Source of the DNA: Oscillospiraceae bacterium
Lineage (GTDB): Bacteria > Bacillota > Clostridia > Oscillospirales > Oscillospiraceae
Assembly (NCBI GenBank): GCA_902783035.1
Contig: CACZPK010000010.1
Span: forward strand, 1-33,601
Length of the DNA: 33,601 nt
Direction of reading: 5' to 3'
This document shows, one piece after another, positions 8,027-14,794 of this stretch. A program made the position numbers and the translations under genes. Position 1 is the first letter of the stretch; each line of letters starts with the position of its first letter. Under the pieces are notes generated by a model that saw only the letters and a list, made by a program, of their open reading frames with translations, was not told where the DNA came from and searched no databases.

Positions 8027-8291
8027 GTGTGCGTGAAATCCTTTTCATTTGTATGATGCGCCCGCTTGGGGCAAGCACATTATGGCATAAGCGGTGTGCG
8101 GTGTCAATAAATTGCAAAGCAAAACGGCGAAGAACTTCTATGCGAAACCCAATCGCCGTACACGCGCCGCACCAGCAGTTTCGAATCGATGATGCGGTCA
8201 TTATTTTTGATTATATTTACGGTTTCAATTCTCTCCTTCAAAAGTTCGAAAATCCGGAAAGCCAGTAATCTTGTGGCTTCCCGGAACGATT
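8027..8291. other. Intergenic stretch with no supported gene
   Basis: Upstream of the DUF6465-like gene and downstream of the redox operon. I see no convincing coding frame. The 3' part has an imperfect hairpin at about 8255-8284 (CCGGAA-AGCCA pairing with TGGCTTCCCGG). A - strand reading frame crosses this stretch and ends near 8104, but it lies antisense/out of frame over the Fe-S/thioredoxin gene and is not supported. Confidence 0.5.
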
Positions 8292-8332
8292 TGCACCCCT
8301 TTTTCGAAAAGATAGTTCGAAAAAGGGGTGCA
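8292..8332 (-). terminator. Perfect 17-bp inverted repeat, probable terminator of the redox operon
   Basis: Arms at 8292-8308 and 8316-8332 are perfectly complementary (TGCACCCCTTTTTCGAA and its reverse complement) around a 7-base loop. It starts 10 bases beyond the stop of the Fe-S/thioredoxin fusion gene on the - strand. There is no clear U-run after the stem on the - strand, so a classical intrinsic terminator is likely but not certain; an mRNA-stabilising hairpin is the alternative. Confidence 0.55.
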
Positions 8333-8342
8333 TACCACGATA

Positions 8343-9821
8343 TTATCCCTCGCTCGCCTGCTCGTAGAGCTGCGCGAGCAGCTCGTCCGTCACCGAGCCG
8401 ACGCGGTTGAAGATCACCTCTCCCTTGCGGTTGAGCACGATTGTCTGCGGCAGCGCCAGCGAACCGTTGACGACGCCGAAGACCGTATCCTGCTCGTCGT
8501 CGATCGCGAAGAGGAGGTCCCAGCCGCCTGCGTCGACGAACGCCTTCACGTCCTCGGTCGTCAGACTCGCGTGCACCGCGAGAATCGCAAGGTCGTCCGG
8601 GTGCTCCTTTTGCAGCGCGTCGAAGTGCGGCAGTTCGCCGACGCAGGGGCCGCAGTAGGTCGCCCAGAGGTTGATAACCGTTACCTTGCCGCGCGTGTCG
8701 GCGAGATGGAACGTGCCGCCGTCGAGACATTCGACCGTGAAGTCCGCGAGCTGCTTGCCGGGCTCCCAGCCGACCGGCGCGTCGCTCTCCCAGCTCTCGG
8801 CAGGCTCTTCGGGCTGTTGCTGCCCGCTCTGTTCCGCCTGTTCGGTGACTTCAGCCGCCGCAGCCGCGCCGCCGCGGACGCTGGGGTCGAGGAAATTGAA
8901 CCAGGCCAGCGCGAGGACGAGCACGGCCGCCATCCCCGCTCGGACCGCACGCTTCGCGCCGATCCCCTGCATCGAGAGCGCGCCGGCATGGCACTTTTCG
9001 ACGCACGCCCCGCAGTGGATGCACTCGCGGTCGCCGACGTGCCGGACGTCCATTTTGCAGCCGCGCACGCAGGCGCCGCAGCTGTTGCAGCGCGCGGTAT
9101 CGACCTTGACGCCGAGCAGCGAGAGCTGGTTGAACATGCCGTAGATCGCGCCGAGCGGGCAGAGAAAGCGGCAGAACGCGCGGTAGCAGAAGATGCAGGC
9201 AAGCCCGATGAGGACCATGATGACGAACTTGCGCGTGAAGATCGGCCCCAGCATCGAGAGCCATTCGGAGTTCTTCGGCAGCATGCCCATCGCGCCCTCC
9301 AGCGTGCCCGCCGGGCAGATGTACTTGCAAAAGCCCGGCACCTGGACGCCCTTCGCAAGCCCGTAGTAGATTGGGACGCAGACGACGAAGACGGCGAGCA
9401 GCACATATTTGAGATATGTGAGCGCGCGGGTGAAGCGGCTCTTTTTGATTTTCGGCGTCGGCAGCTTGTCCAGCAGCTCCTGGATGAGCCCCAGGGGGCA
9501 CAGCCAGCCGCAGATTGTTCTGCCCAGCAGCATCCCGTAGAGCAGGAGGATGCCGAACACGTAGAAGCCGACGTGCTTGTCGAGCGAGCCGAGCGCGTTT
9601 TGCAGCGAGCCGAGCGGGCAGGCGCCCACCGCGCCGGGGCAGGAATAGCAGTTAAAGCCCGGCACGCAGACCGTCTTGGCCTTGCCTGTGAAGATTTTCC
9701 CCTCGGCGAAGCCGCGCAGATGCGCGTTGTACAACAGCGCGCAGTAGAGTTGGACGATGCGGCGCCTGCTCGGCCTGTGGGACGCCCACCAGTTCTCTTC
9801 TTTCACATTCGTCTGTTCCAA
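8343..9821 (-). CDS. NapH-like Fe-S membrane protein fused to TlpA-like thioredoxin domain
   Basis: A 492-residue protein with TTG start at 9821, preceded by GGAGGGG. Residues about 22-235 are a NapH/CcoG-like membrane domain with several spans and repeated Cys-Pro motifs (CPGAVGACP near 61-69, CGWLCP at 104-109, CKYICP at 165-170, CRFLCP at 217-222). Two 4Fe-4S clusters follow (Cys245/248/251/255 and 267/270/273/277). A further span at about 292-312, an acidic linker, and a thioredoxin-fold domain (about 355-490) with WATYCGPC, catalytic Cys390 and Cys393, complete it. The thioredoxin domain is expected outside the membrane. Inference: electrons pass through the Fe-S part to reduce extracytoplasmic disulfides, serving the lipoprotein encoded two genes upstream. 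Confidence 0.8.
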   Translation of the reverse strand: MEQTNVKEENWWASHRPSRRRIVQLYCALLYNAHLRGFAEGKIFTGKAKTVCVPGFNCYSCPGAVGACPLGSLQNALGSLDKHVGFYVFGILLLYGMLLGRTICGWLCPLGLIQELLDKLPTPKIKKSRFTRALTYLKYVLLAVFVVCVPIYYGLAKGVQVPGFCKYICPAGTLEGAMGMLPKNSEWLSMLGPIFTRKFVIMVLIGLACIFCYRAFCRFLCPLGAIYGMFNQLSLLGVKVDTARCNSCGACVRGCKMDVRHVGDRECIHCGACVEKCHAGALSMQGIGAKRAVRAGMAAVLVLALAWFNFLDPSVRGGAAAAAEVTEQAEQSGQQQPEEPAESWESDAPVGWEPGKQLADFTVECLDGGTFHLADTRGKVTVINLWATYCGPCVGELPHFDALQKEHPDDLAILAVHASLTTEDVKAFVDAGGWDLLFAIDDEQDTVFGVVNGSLALPQTIVLNRKGEVIFNRVGSVTDELLAQLYEQASEG

Positions 9822-9833
9822 GCCGGCCCCTCC

Positions 9834-10274
9834 TTACCCGAGGCCGATGCACTCGGTACAGATGCGCGACGCCTTGACGAAGACGTCGTGCGCGCTGCCG
9901 TTGAAGACGCCGAGCACGAGGAAGCCCAGCGCGAGGAGCAGCAGCGCGAGCCGCAGCGTCTTCGCGCGCTCAGGTTCCCCCGCCCTCTCGCGAAGGTCAC
10001 GGTCGACCGCCTGCCTTGCGATCCGGTTTTCGTCCTTAACGCCGAGCGCGGCGCAGGCAACCGCCGCGGCGAGCGCGAGCACGACCGCCGGCAGCGCGCG
10101 CTTTGCCGCGGCGGCGACGCCCTCCGCGGTGTAAATATCCGCCGCGGGGTCAAGCGTGCGCCGCGCCGCGCCGTCGCGGTAGATGCCCAGTGCCCCGGCG
10201 ATCAGCAGCGCCCCGGCGAGCACGCAGAGCGCGGCGTGCGCGAGCAGCAGGAGCTTCTTTGTGTTCATGCGCAT
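9834..10274 (-). CDS. CD1871A-type CXXC membrane protein
   Basis: A 146-residue protein. The start at 10274 overlaps the upstream stop (TAATG); an ATG six bases later (MNTKK) is an alternative. There are three hydrophobic segments (about 8-28, 60-78 and 105-125). The C-terminus reads CTECIGLG, the signature of the CD1871A family of CXXC proteins from clostridia. The gene lies between the TlpA-like lipoprotein and the Fe-S/thioredoxin fusion, 12 bases from the latter. The CXXC at the extreme end is probably extracytoplasmic and may take part in dithiol exchange with its neighbours. Most members I know of are shorter, so the long N-terminal membrane part is a variation. Confidence 0.7.
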   Translation of the reverse strand: MRMNTKKLLLLAHAALCVLAGALLIAGALGIYRDGAARRTLDPAADIYTAEGVAAAAKRALPAVVLALAAAVACAALGVKDENRIARQAVDRDLRERAGEPERAKTLRLALLLLALGFLVLGVFNGSAHDVFVKASRICTECIGLG

Positions 10275-11668
10275 TATGCCTTCTCAAGCACGATCGTCAG
10301 GTCGCCGTAGGTCTCGGACGTGTGATAGAGCGTCTCGTTGGGCTTGTAGCCGTCCGGCGCCTTGAGCACATGGACCTCGTAGACGCCCTCGGGATCGGCG
10401 AACGCGGCGCAGCCGCTCGCGTCGGTCGCGGCGACCTTGCAGGTGTCGGCAGTGCAGAACTGGACCATCGCGCCCTCGATCGCATTGCCCGCGGTGTCGA
10501 CGACGAAGATGCGGTAGGCGCTCTCGCTGCTCGCGGCCGCGTTCGCCGTCCCGGCGTCGCCGCCGGCGAGGAGGCTGTCGATCTTGTCCTCGTACTCGTC
10601 CACCGCCGCGCCGACGGTCGGCTCGGCGATCATCTTGCCGGTGCGGTCAAAGAAGAAGGACGTGGGCCAGCCCGCGGTCATCGGGAAGATGTCCTCCCAG
10701 CCGTCGAACGGCAGCAGGCACAGGTAGGTGCAGCCCGCCTCCGCAAGCTGGCTCTTGCCGAGGGCGATCGTCTCCTCGTCGGTGCCGTCGCCGAGGATGC
10801 CGATGATCGCGCAGTTCTTGTCCGCGAGGCGGTTGTTGATCTCTTGCAGCTCGGGCAGCTCGACCAGACACCAGTGGCACCAGGTCGCCCAGACGTTGAC
10901 CATCGTCACGTCGTATTGGGAGAAGAGCTCGTCGCTCGTGACCGTGTTGCCGTTGATGTCCTTGGCGACGAAGGAGACCTGCTGGCCGTCGATCCCGCTA
11001 AAGATGCTGGCCGGCTCGTAGAACTCGGCGGCGTCCAGGACCGCGTCGGTGTAGGCGGCGAGCGCCATGTATTCGTCCACGAACTCGCCCTCAAGGTTTT
11101 TGACGTTCTCCGCATCGTCCGCGACGCGGAAGTAGGTAATGTCGCCGGACTTTTTGAGCTCGGTGAGATCTTCCGCGGATACGAGTTCCTCGCCATACGC
11201 CTCGTTGTAGGCCTCCGCCGCCTCCGAAGCGCCGCGGCCGCCGTCGATACCGAGGAGCGTGAACAGATTGACCGTCGAATCATAGTACTTCTGGACATCC
11301 TCGTCGGAGTAGTCGTCGCCGCCGAAGGTCTCGTTGTACCAGTCCATCGTAAAGCCGTGGTAATCGCAGGAGGCAAAGTAGACGCCCTCACCGCAGCTTA
11401 TGCCGTCGGAGCTTAAGTCCACGACGCCCTTCGCCTCGTCATACGCCGCGGGCAGATAGAAGGTCACACCGATGTCCTCGCAGGCGTTTTCGGTCGCGGT
11501 CGCGCGGTCGAGCGTCACGGCAGTGGACTCCAGCTCCAGCGTGTTCTCGGGCGTCACGCTCTCGCTCGGCGCGGGGGCGGGGTTTGTCTCCGCAGTCTTC
11601 GAGCCACAGCCCGCAAGGCTCAACGCAAAGGCAACGGCAAGCAGGGCGGCAAGCAGTTTCTTTTTCAT
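10274..11668 (-). CDS. TlpA-like thioredoxin lipoprotein with C-terminal prealbumin-like domain
   Basis: A 464-residue lipoprotein: signal peptide with lipobox LAGC (Cys21) and a Thr/Pro/Glu-rich spacer. Residues about 45-225 form an acidic domain I do not recognise. A redoxin domain covers about 228-365 with WATWCHWC (Cys264 and Cys267) and a later GWPTSFFFD segment typical of TlpA/ResA proteins. Residues about 385-464 look like a CNA-B/prealbumin-like beta domain (YRIFVVDTAGNAIEGAMVQF, then GVYEVHVLKAPDGY). It contains two Cys spaced CTADTC that could form a disulfide. First gene of a three-gene redox operon; AGGAGGAG precedes ATG 11668. Likely anchored on the outer face of the cell membrane and kept reduced by the Fe-S/thioredoxin fusion. 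Confidence 0.8.
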   Translation of the reverse strand: MKKKLLAALLAVAFALSLAGCGSKTAETNPAPAPSESVTPENTLELESTAVTLDRATATENACEDIGVTFYLPAAYDEAKGVVDLSSDGISCGEGVYFASCDYHGFTMDWYNETFGGDDYSDEDVQKYYDSTVNLFTLLGIDGGRGASEAAEAYNEAYGEELVSAEDLTELKKSGDITYFRVADDAENVKNLEGEFVDEYMALAAYTDAVLDAAEFYEPASIFSGIDGQQVSFVAKDINGNTVTSDELFSQYDVTMVNVWATWCHWCLVELPELQEINNRLADKNCAIIGILGDGTDEETIALGKSQLAEAGCTYLCLLPFDGWEDIFPMTAGWPTSFFFDRTGKMIAEPTVGAAVDEYEDKIDSLLAGGDAGTANAAASSESAYRIFVVDTAGNAIEGAMVQFCTADTCKVAATDASGCAAFADPEGVYEVHVLKAPDGYKPNETLYHTSETYGDLTIVLEKA

Positions 11669-11984
11669 GACAGTTCTCCTCCTCTTCCATTGTAAAAAAT
11701 AATCCCGGAGACAAACCTCCGATCATGGCACTATATCAGACCTGCCACAAATGTGCGCGGGTTTAGCAAAATTACAGCTTGTTCACAATTCGTAGAACGG
11801 CAGGCAAAGCAAAAGAAACCTGCACTCCGCTTGAATGCAGGTGTCGGTGCGATTGCATCAGGGGGTAAAGCCAGTCGTAAAATGAGCGGGCGGAAGCGAT
11901 GGACAAATTATTACGTTTCTGAAACATATTTTTTGTGAAAGTGCACGAATTGGACGCATTATCACGAATACTCACAATTTTCGG
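11669..11984. other. Upstream region of the redox operon, no gene seen
   Basis: Contains the ribosome binding site for the lipoprotein gene and a short hairpin (CGGAG at 11706-11710 with CTCCG at 11717-11721). No convincing coding frame or clear -35/-10 pair is seen. The remainder is low in structure and appears to be decayed sequence leading into the surface-protein fragment. Confidence 0.4.
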
Positions 11985-12185
11985 TAGCTTTTGCCCGATG
12001 GTCACGGTGGCGCTGCCGGCGTAGGCGGTGTAGTTATCTGCCGTCACTTGGTAATAGACGGTCAAAGTTCCCGCCTCGGTCTGCGTCGGGCTGGCGTCGA
12101 TGGTATACGCTCCCGCCGTCGTGCCGTACTTCACGGTCGCGCCCGTTGCCGGGTCGGTGACAGTCACGGTGATGCCGTGGGGCTT
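11985..12185 (-). pseudogene. Fragment of a bacterial Ig-like/MBG repeat surface protein
   Basis: About 67 codons on the - strand read like one repeat of a large surface protein: PHGITVTVTDPATGATV, a TTAGAYTIDASPTQTEAG segment, then TLTVYYQVTADNYTAYAGSATVTI. Such repeats normally occur in tandem in long SLH- or sortase-linked proteins. Here the repeat stands alone, without signal peptide, without neighbours and with a different sequence on both sides, so I call it a deletion remnant. Confidence 0.55.
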
Positions 12186-12244
12186 CCTGTTTTCTGTTTC
12201 ATTCAAAATTCTCCATTCACGTCGCCTGTTCGGGCGGCAATTGC

Positions 12245-12316
12245 ATACGGTTTGCAGGTGACGAGAGGTCATCGGTTTACGGGTTCCTGTAAACCGTATT
12301 TGCGTACGCAAATACG
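12245..12316. repeat. Nested inverted repeats with a perfect 22-bp palindrome
   Basis: Three overlapping pairings are visible. ATACGGTTT (12245-12253) pairs with AAACCGTAT (12291-12299). CGGTTTAC (12273-12280) pairs with GTAAACCG (12289-12296). Bases 12295-12316 are a perfect palindrome centred on GCGTACGC. The pairings are mutually exclusive, as in attenuators, or could mark a recombination or protein-binding site. The site lies exactly between the surface-protein fragment and the small genes following the receiver protein. Confidence 0.7.
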
Positions 12317-12372
12317 ATGAGCCTTCTATACCTGTTCGGCGGCTTTGCCAGCGGGCTGATTTGTTTGCGCAT
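12277..12372 (-). CDS. Possible 31-residue peptide or truncated gene start
   Basis: ATG at 12372 follows a good GGAGGG site and runs 31 codons (MRKQISPLAKPPNRYRR and a short hydrophobic stretch) to TAA at 12277-12279. Its 3' half is the nested palindrome region. It may be the remaining 5' end of the surface-protein gene whose repeat fragment lies downstream, or a leader peptide. Weakly supported. Confidence 0.3.
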   Translation of the reverse strand: MRKQISPLAKPPNRYRRLIVFAYANTVYRNP

Positions 12373-12389
12373 ATCGTGTTTCCCTCCGT

Positions 12390-12539
12390 TCAGAGATTTG
12401 TAAGTGCCATGACGACTGCTATCGCCGTTACCGCGAGGGCGGTAAGCAAGCCCCACAGCTCCGGGTGCGCGTAGAAAAAGCGCCGCAGGCGTCTGCCGCG
12501 AAAGTGGCAGTCGTTCCATTTCTTTTCCCGTATCTTCAT
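12390..12539 (-). CDS. Small single-span membrane protein coupled to the receiver gene
   Basis: A 49-residue protein whose ATG at 12539 overlaps the receiver gene's stop as ATGA, indicating translational coupling. The N-terminus is strongly basic (MKIREKKWNDCHFRGRRLRR) and is followed by one hydrophobic helix (GLLTALAVTAIAVVMAL), so an N-in, single-pass topology is expected. No family is recognised. It is too short for many gene finders. Confidence 0.55.
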   Translation of the reverse strand: MKIREKKWNDCHFRGRRLRRFFYAHPELWGLLTALAVTAIAVVMALTNL

Positions 12540-12907
12540 GTCGCATACCGCAGATTGGCAAATTCCTCCGCAAGCTGCTGCGGTTTATAGGGCTTGCGGA
12601 CGTAGCCGCTGACCCGAAGCCGGAAGATCTCCTCCGCATGCTCCCACTCGCCGCAAACGGTGACGAAAATAATGTTGACGCGGGGATTGATCTCCTTGAT
12701 TTCTCGCGCCAGTCGGATGCCCTCGGTTTTGCCCGCGCCCATGTCGATGCCGGTGAGAAGCACGTCGCAGCCCTCCGTCTCGACAATCTCCTTCACCTTG
12801 TAGGGACTGCGGCAGGCGGTCACGCGGGCGTCGGGCACGATCCGCTTTACCTCGTGTTTCATGTGTCCGTGCTGGATAATGTCCCGCTCTACGCAGACTA
12901 CGTTCAT
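12536..12907 (-). CDS. Stand-alone response-regulator receiver protein
   Basis: A 123-residue protein taking ATG 12907 (MNVVCVERD); ATG 12922 is an in-frame alternative. It is a single receiver domain: acidic pair region VERD near the N-terminus, phospho-acceptor-like Asp in LLTGIDMG near residue 53, a Thr in IIFVTV, and the Lys of YVRKPYKP. There is no output domain. The first strand has Glu-Arg-Asp rather than the usual Asp-Asp, and the loop after the Asp is GAGKTEG rather than MP-x-M. It has no kinase neighbour in its own transcript; the LytS-like kinase operon 2 kb upstream is the nearest one. Confidence 0.7.
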   Translation of the reverse strand: MNVVCVERDIIQHGHMKHEVKRIVPDARVTACRSPYKVKEIVETEGCDVLLTGIDMGAGKTEGIRLAREIKEINPRVNIIFVTVCGEWEHAEEIFRLRVSGYVRKPYKPQQLAEEFANLRYAT

Positions 12908-12974
12908 GGCATACGCCCCCATTAAAAAAGAAATGAGCGAGTGAAAGGGGATATTTCTTAACACACTTAGCGCC

Positions 12975-13024
12975 CAATAAAAACAGGGAAACCGCAGCAA
13001 CTGTTTTCAGCAGCTGCGGTTTCC
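12975..13024 (-). terminator. Intrinsic terminator after the AIM24-region genes
   Basis: Perfect 12-bp stem (12987-12998 with 13013-13024, GGAAACCGCAGC and its complement) with an extra inner CTG/CAG pairing. On the - strand it is followed by CTGTTTTTATT, a good U-run. It lies 80 bases after the stop of the 141-residue membrane protein gene and separates that transcript from the receiver gene. Confidence 0.85.
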
Positions 13025-13103
13025 AGTTTCTGGTATGTATGTTCCGCCCGGGCCATAACACCAGCAAAGGAACAGATGCCTCCGGCACGCAGCCAGGGTG
13101 GGA

Positions 13104-13529
13104 TCATCGGCCGAGCTTTTTAATGTTGTTGGCCAGGTAGAAGGTGAAGCAACTGATAATAAGGGAAAAGATCTCGGTGAGGACGTCCTGTCCGCCGCTC
13201 GTAAAGCTGCTGATCACGCTGAACACGGCCAGCACCACGCCGATGATGGAGATGATCCACAGGGGCTGGGCTTTGGAGGCGTCCTTGGCGGCCCGCAGAG
13301 AGAAAATGCCCTGCATCAGGCTAATCACGCCCTCCACCAGCATAACGATGCCGAGGCCGAACACGATACCGGCGCCCTGGACCGCGTCGCTATTGGAGCT
13401 ATCCATGTTGGCAACCCCAACCCCGCCGAGGCCGAACATGCCGAGGGCGACGATGAAGCTCGCAACGGCTCCGATGATGCTGAGAATACCAAGCACCTTC
13501 ACGATTTTCTGACTTTTTTCGAGACTCAT
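13104..13529 (-). CDS. Four-span membrane protein, unknown function
   Basis: A 141-residue protein; ATG 13529 follows AGGAGG. Hydrophobic segments lie at about 11-38, 50-74, 88-108 and 115-132. The second half has a Lys/Ala-rich loop (RAAKDASKAQ). I recognise no family. It is 53 bases downstream of the AIM24-like gene and ends at a strong terminator, so it is the last gene of that transcript. It may act with AIM24-like and DUF3592-like proteins at the membrane, which is inference from position. Confidence 0.65.
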   Translation of the reverse strand: MSLEKSQKIVKVLGILSIIGAVASFIVALGMFGLGGVGVANMDSSNSDAVQGAGIVFGLGIVMLVEGVISLMQGIFSLRAAKDASKAQPLWIISIIGVVLAVFSVISSFTSGGQDVLTEIFSLIISCFTFYLANNIKKLGR

Positions 13530-13582
13530 TTTTTTTTCCTCCTATAATTGAATGTCTCTATATTGGAACAAATCCTTTCGGA

Positions 13583-14266
13583 TCAATTCCCGTTCTTGGT
13601 GGGCAGCATGCGGGCGATGTTGGACACAAAGCCGCTGAGAGGCATGGTCTGCAGGATGACCTTGCCCGGACCGGTGATGACCGTATTAAAGAGACCCTCA
13701 CCGCCAAAGAGGATATTCTTCACGCCCTTCACCTGCTGCACGTCGATGGAGCAGGTGGCGTCGATCATGGCAACATTGCCAGTGTTCACGATGAGCTGCT
13801 GTCCGGCGGACAGGTCATACTCCACCGTGCTGCCGTCAAATTCCAAGAAGGCTATGCCGTGGCCTGAAAGTTTTTGCATGATGAAGCCTTCGCCGCCGAA
13901 AAAGCCAGCCATGCCCTTTTTCTGGAAGAACACCGACAGCTCCACCCCAGTCTCAGAGGCAAGATAACCCTTTTTCTGAATGACCACAGGATGGCTCGGG
14001 TCGATCTCAACCGCCCGGATTGAGCCCGGAAAGCTGGAGGCGAAGGCGATCATACCGTCTCCTCCCTGAGCTGTGTACTTGTTCTGGAACATGCTCTCGC
14101 CCGAGAAGAGACGGCCGAACATCTTACCGGCTCCGCCACCGCTGGTCTCCATCTGCATGTTGGGCGTCATCCAGCTCATTGAACCGGCCTCGCAGTTCAG
14201 CGTTTCGCCGCTCTGGAGTTGGCAGACCACAACAGGCATGGGCTCGCCTTTGATCTCATACTTCAT
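13583..14266 (-). CDS. AIM24 / TIGR00266 family protein
   Basis: A 227-residue protein. ATG 14266 (MKYEIKGEPMPVV) is chosen because GGAGGA precedes it by 7 bases; the frame is open upstream without a site. It has the family pattern: an early CQLQSGETLNCEAGSMSWM segment, Gly-rich turns (GGGAGKMFGRLFSGES), FFGGEGFIMQKLSGHG in the middle, and VKNILFGGEGLFNTVITGPGKV towards the end. This all-beta fold is widespread in bacteria; the biological role is not established. It lies between the DUF3592-like gene and the four-span membrane protein. Confidence 0.85.
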   Translation of the reverse strand: MKYEIKGEPMPVVVCQLQSGETLNCEAGSMSWMTPNMQMETSGGGAGKMFGRLFSGESMFQNKYTAQGGDGMIAFASSFPGSIRAVEIDPSHPVVIQKKGYLASETGVELSVFFQKKGMAGFFGGEGFIMQKLSGHGIAFLEFDGSTVEYDLSAGQQLIVNTGNVAMIDATCSIDVQQVKGVKNILFGGEGLFNTVITGPGKVILQTMPLSGFVSNIARMLPTKNGN

Positions 14267-14326
14267 TGATTGTTCCTCCGAATATATTGGTTTTGATTGA
14301 TTGCGCGTCAGGGGACAGCTCCGCAA

Positions 14327-14647
14327 CTATGCCGGAATCACATACTTGGGCTTTTCAGGCAGATACTTGATGCGCAGTCGGTCTCCTACGGCGATGCGCA
14401 AGGGAGCTTTACCAAGCTTTGCTTCCACCGTCTGTCCGTCCTCTGTCTGATACTGGACATAGTAGGTGTAGTGCGTCTGCCGGCTGCCGTCGTCGTTCCG
14501 TGTCTCGTTTTCTTTAATGCGGGACACTACCGCATCCGTCTCAATGCCCCCCTGTAGGATGGCGTTGTTGCGCTTGACGGTGATAACGACTCCCACCAAA
14601 ACAGCGAGCAATGCAACCGCGATTAATACATAAGTAATCGTATTCAT
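14327..14647 (-). CDS. DUF3592-like membrane-anchored protein
   Basis: A 106-residue protein from ATG 14647, with GGAGGATTGTT upstream. One N-terminal span (YVLIAVALLAVLVGVVITV) is followed by a soluble domain with an alternating strand pattern (HYTYYVQYQTEDGQTVEAKL, then GDRLRIKYLPEKPKYVIP) like DUF3592 proteins. Role unknown. It is the first gene of the short transcript that also holds the AIM24-like gene. The stop is TAG, one of the few TAG terminators outside the mobile module. Confidence 0.65.
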   Translation of the reverse strand: MNTITYVLIAVALLAVLVGVVITVKRNNAILQGGIETDAVVSRIKENETRNDDGSRQTHYTYYVQYQTEDGQTVEAKLGKAPLRIAVGDRLRIKYLPEKPKYVIPA

Positions 14648-14703
14648 AACAATCCTCCTTTCTTTATTTTGATTTTTTTCTTGCGAAGCTTTTATCAATA
14701 ACC

Positions 14704-14746
14704 CTTTCCGGTGGCTGTTTCTGCTTGCTTCATATGCCACGGAAAG
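14704..14746 (-). terminator. Hairpin after the histidine kinase gene
   Basis: CTTTCCG-GTGGC (14704-14715) pairs with GCCACGGAAAG (14736-14746) with one bulged base around a 20-base loop. It lies 49 bases after the kinase stop on the - strand. The following sequence (GGTTATTGATAAAAGC on the - strand) is only weakly U-rich, so the terminator call is moderate. Confidence 0.45.
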
Positions 14747-14794
14747 AGGAATGACACATAAAGCGTCCGTATCTTTCTTCTCGGCGGCGCAAGG

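Noticed and set aside
8104-8730. - strand frame ending with a plausible-looking tail (IIDSKLLVRRVYGDWVS)
   Set aside because: Its first two thirds are Arg-rich and out of frame over the Fe-S/thioredoxin gene, it crosses the perfect inverted repeat, and I cannot tie the tail to a family.
8328-11416. Two long + strand frames opposite the redox operon
   Set aside because: The - strand genes have lipobox, CXXC and 4Fe-4S motifs; the + frames are Arg/Ala/Asp-rich shadows without any motif.
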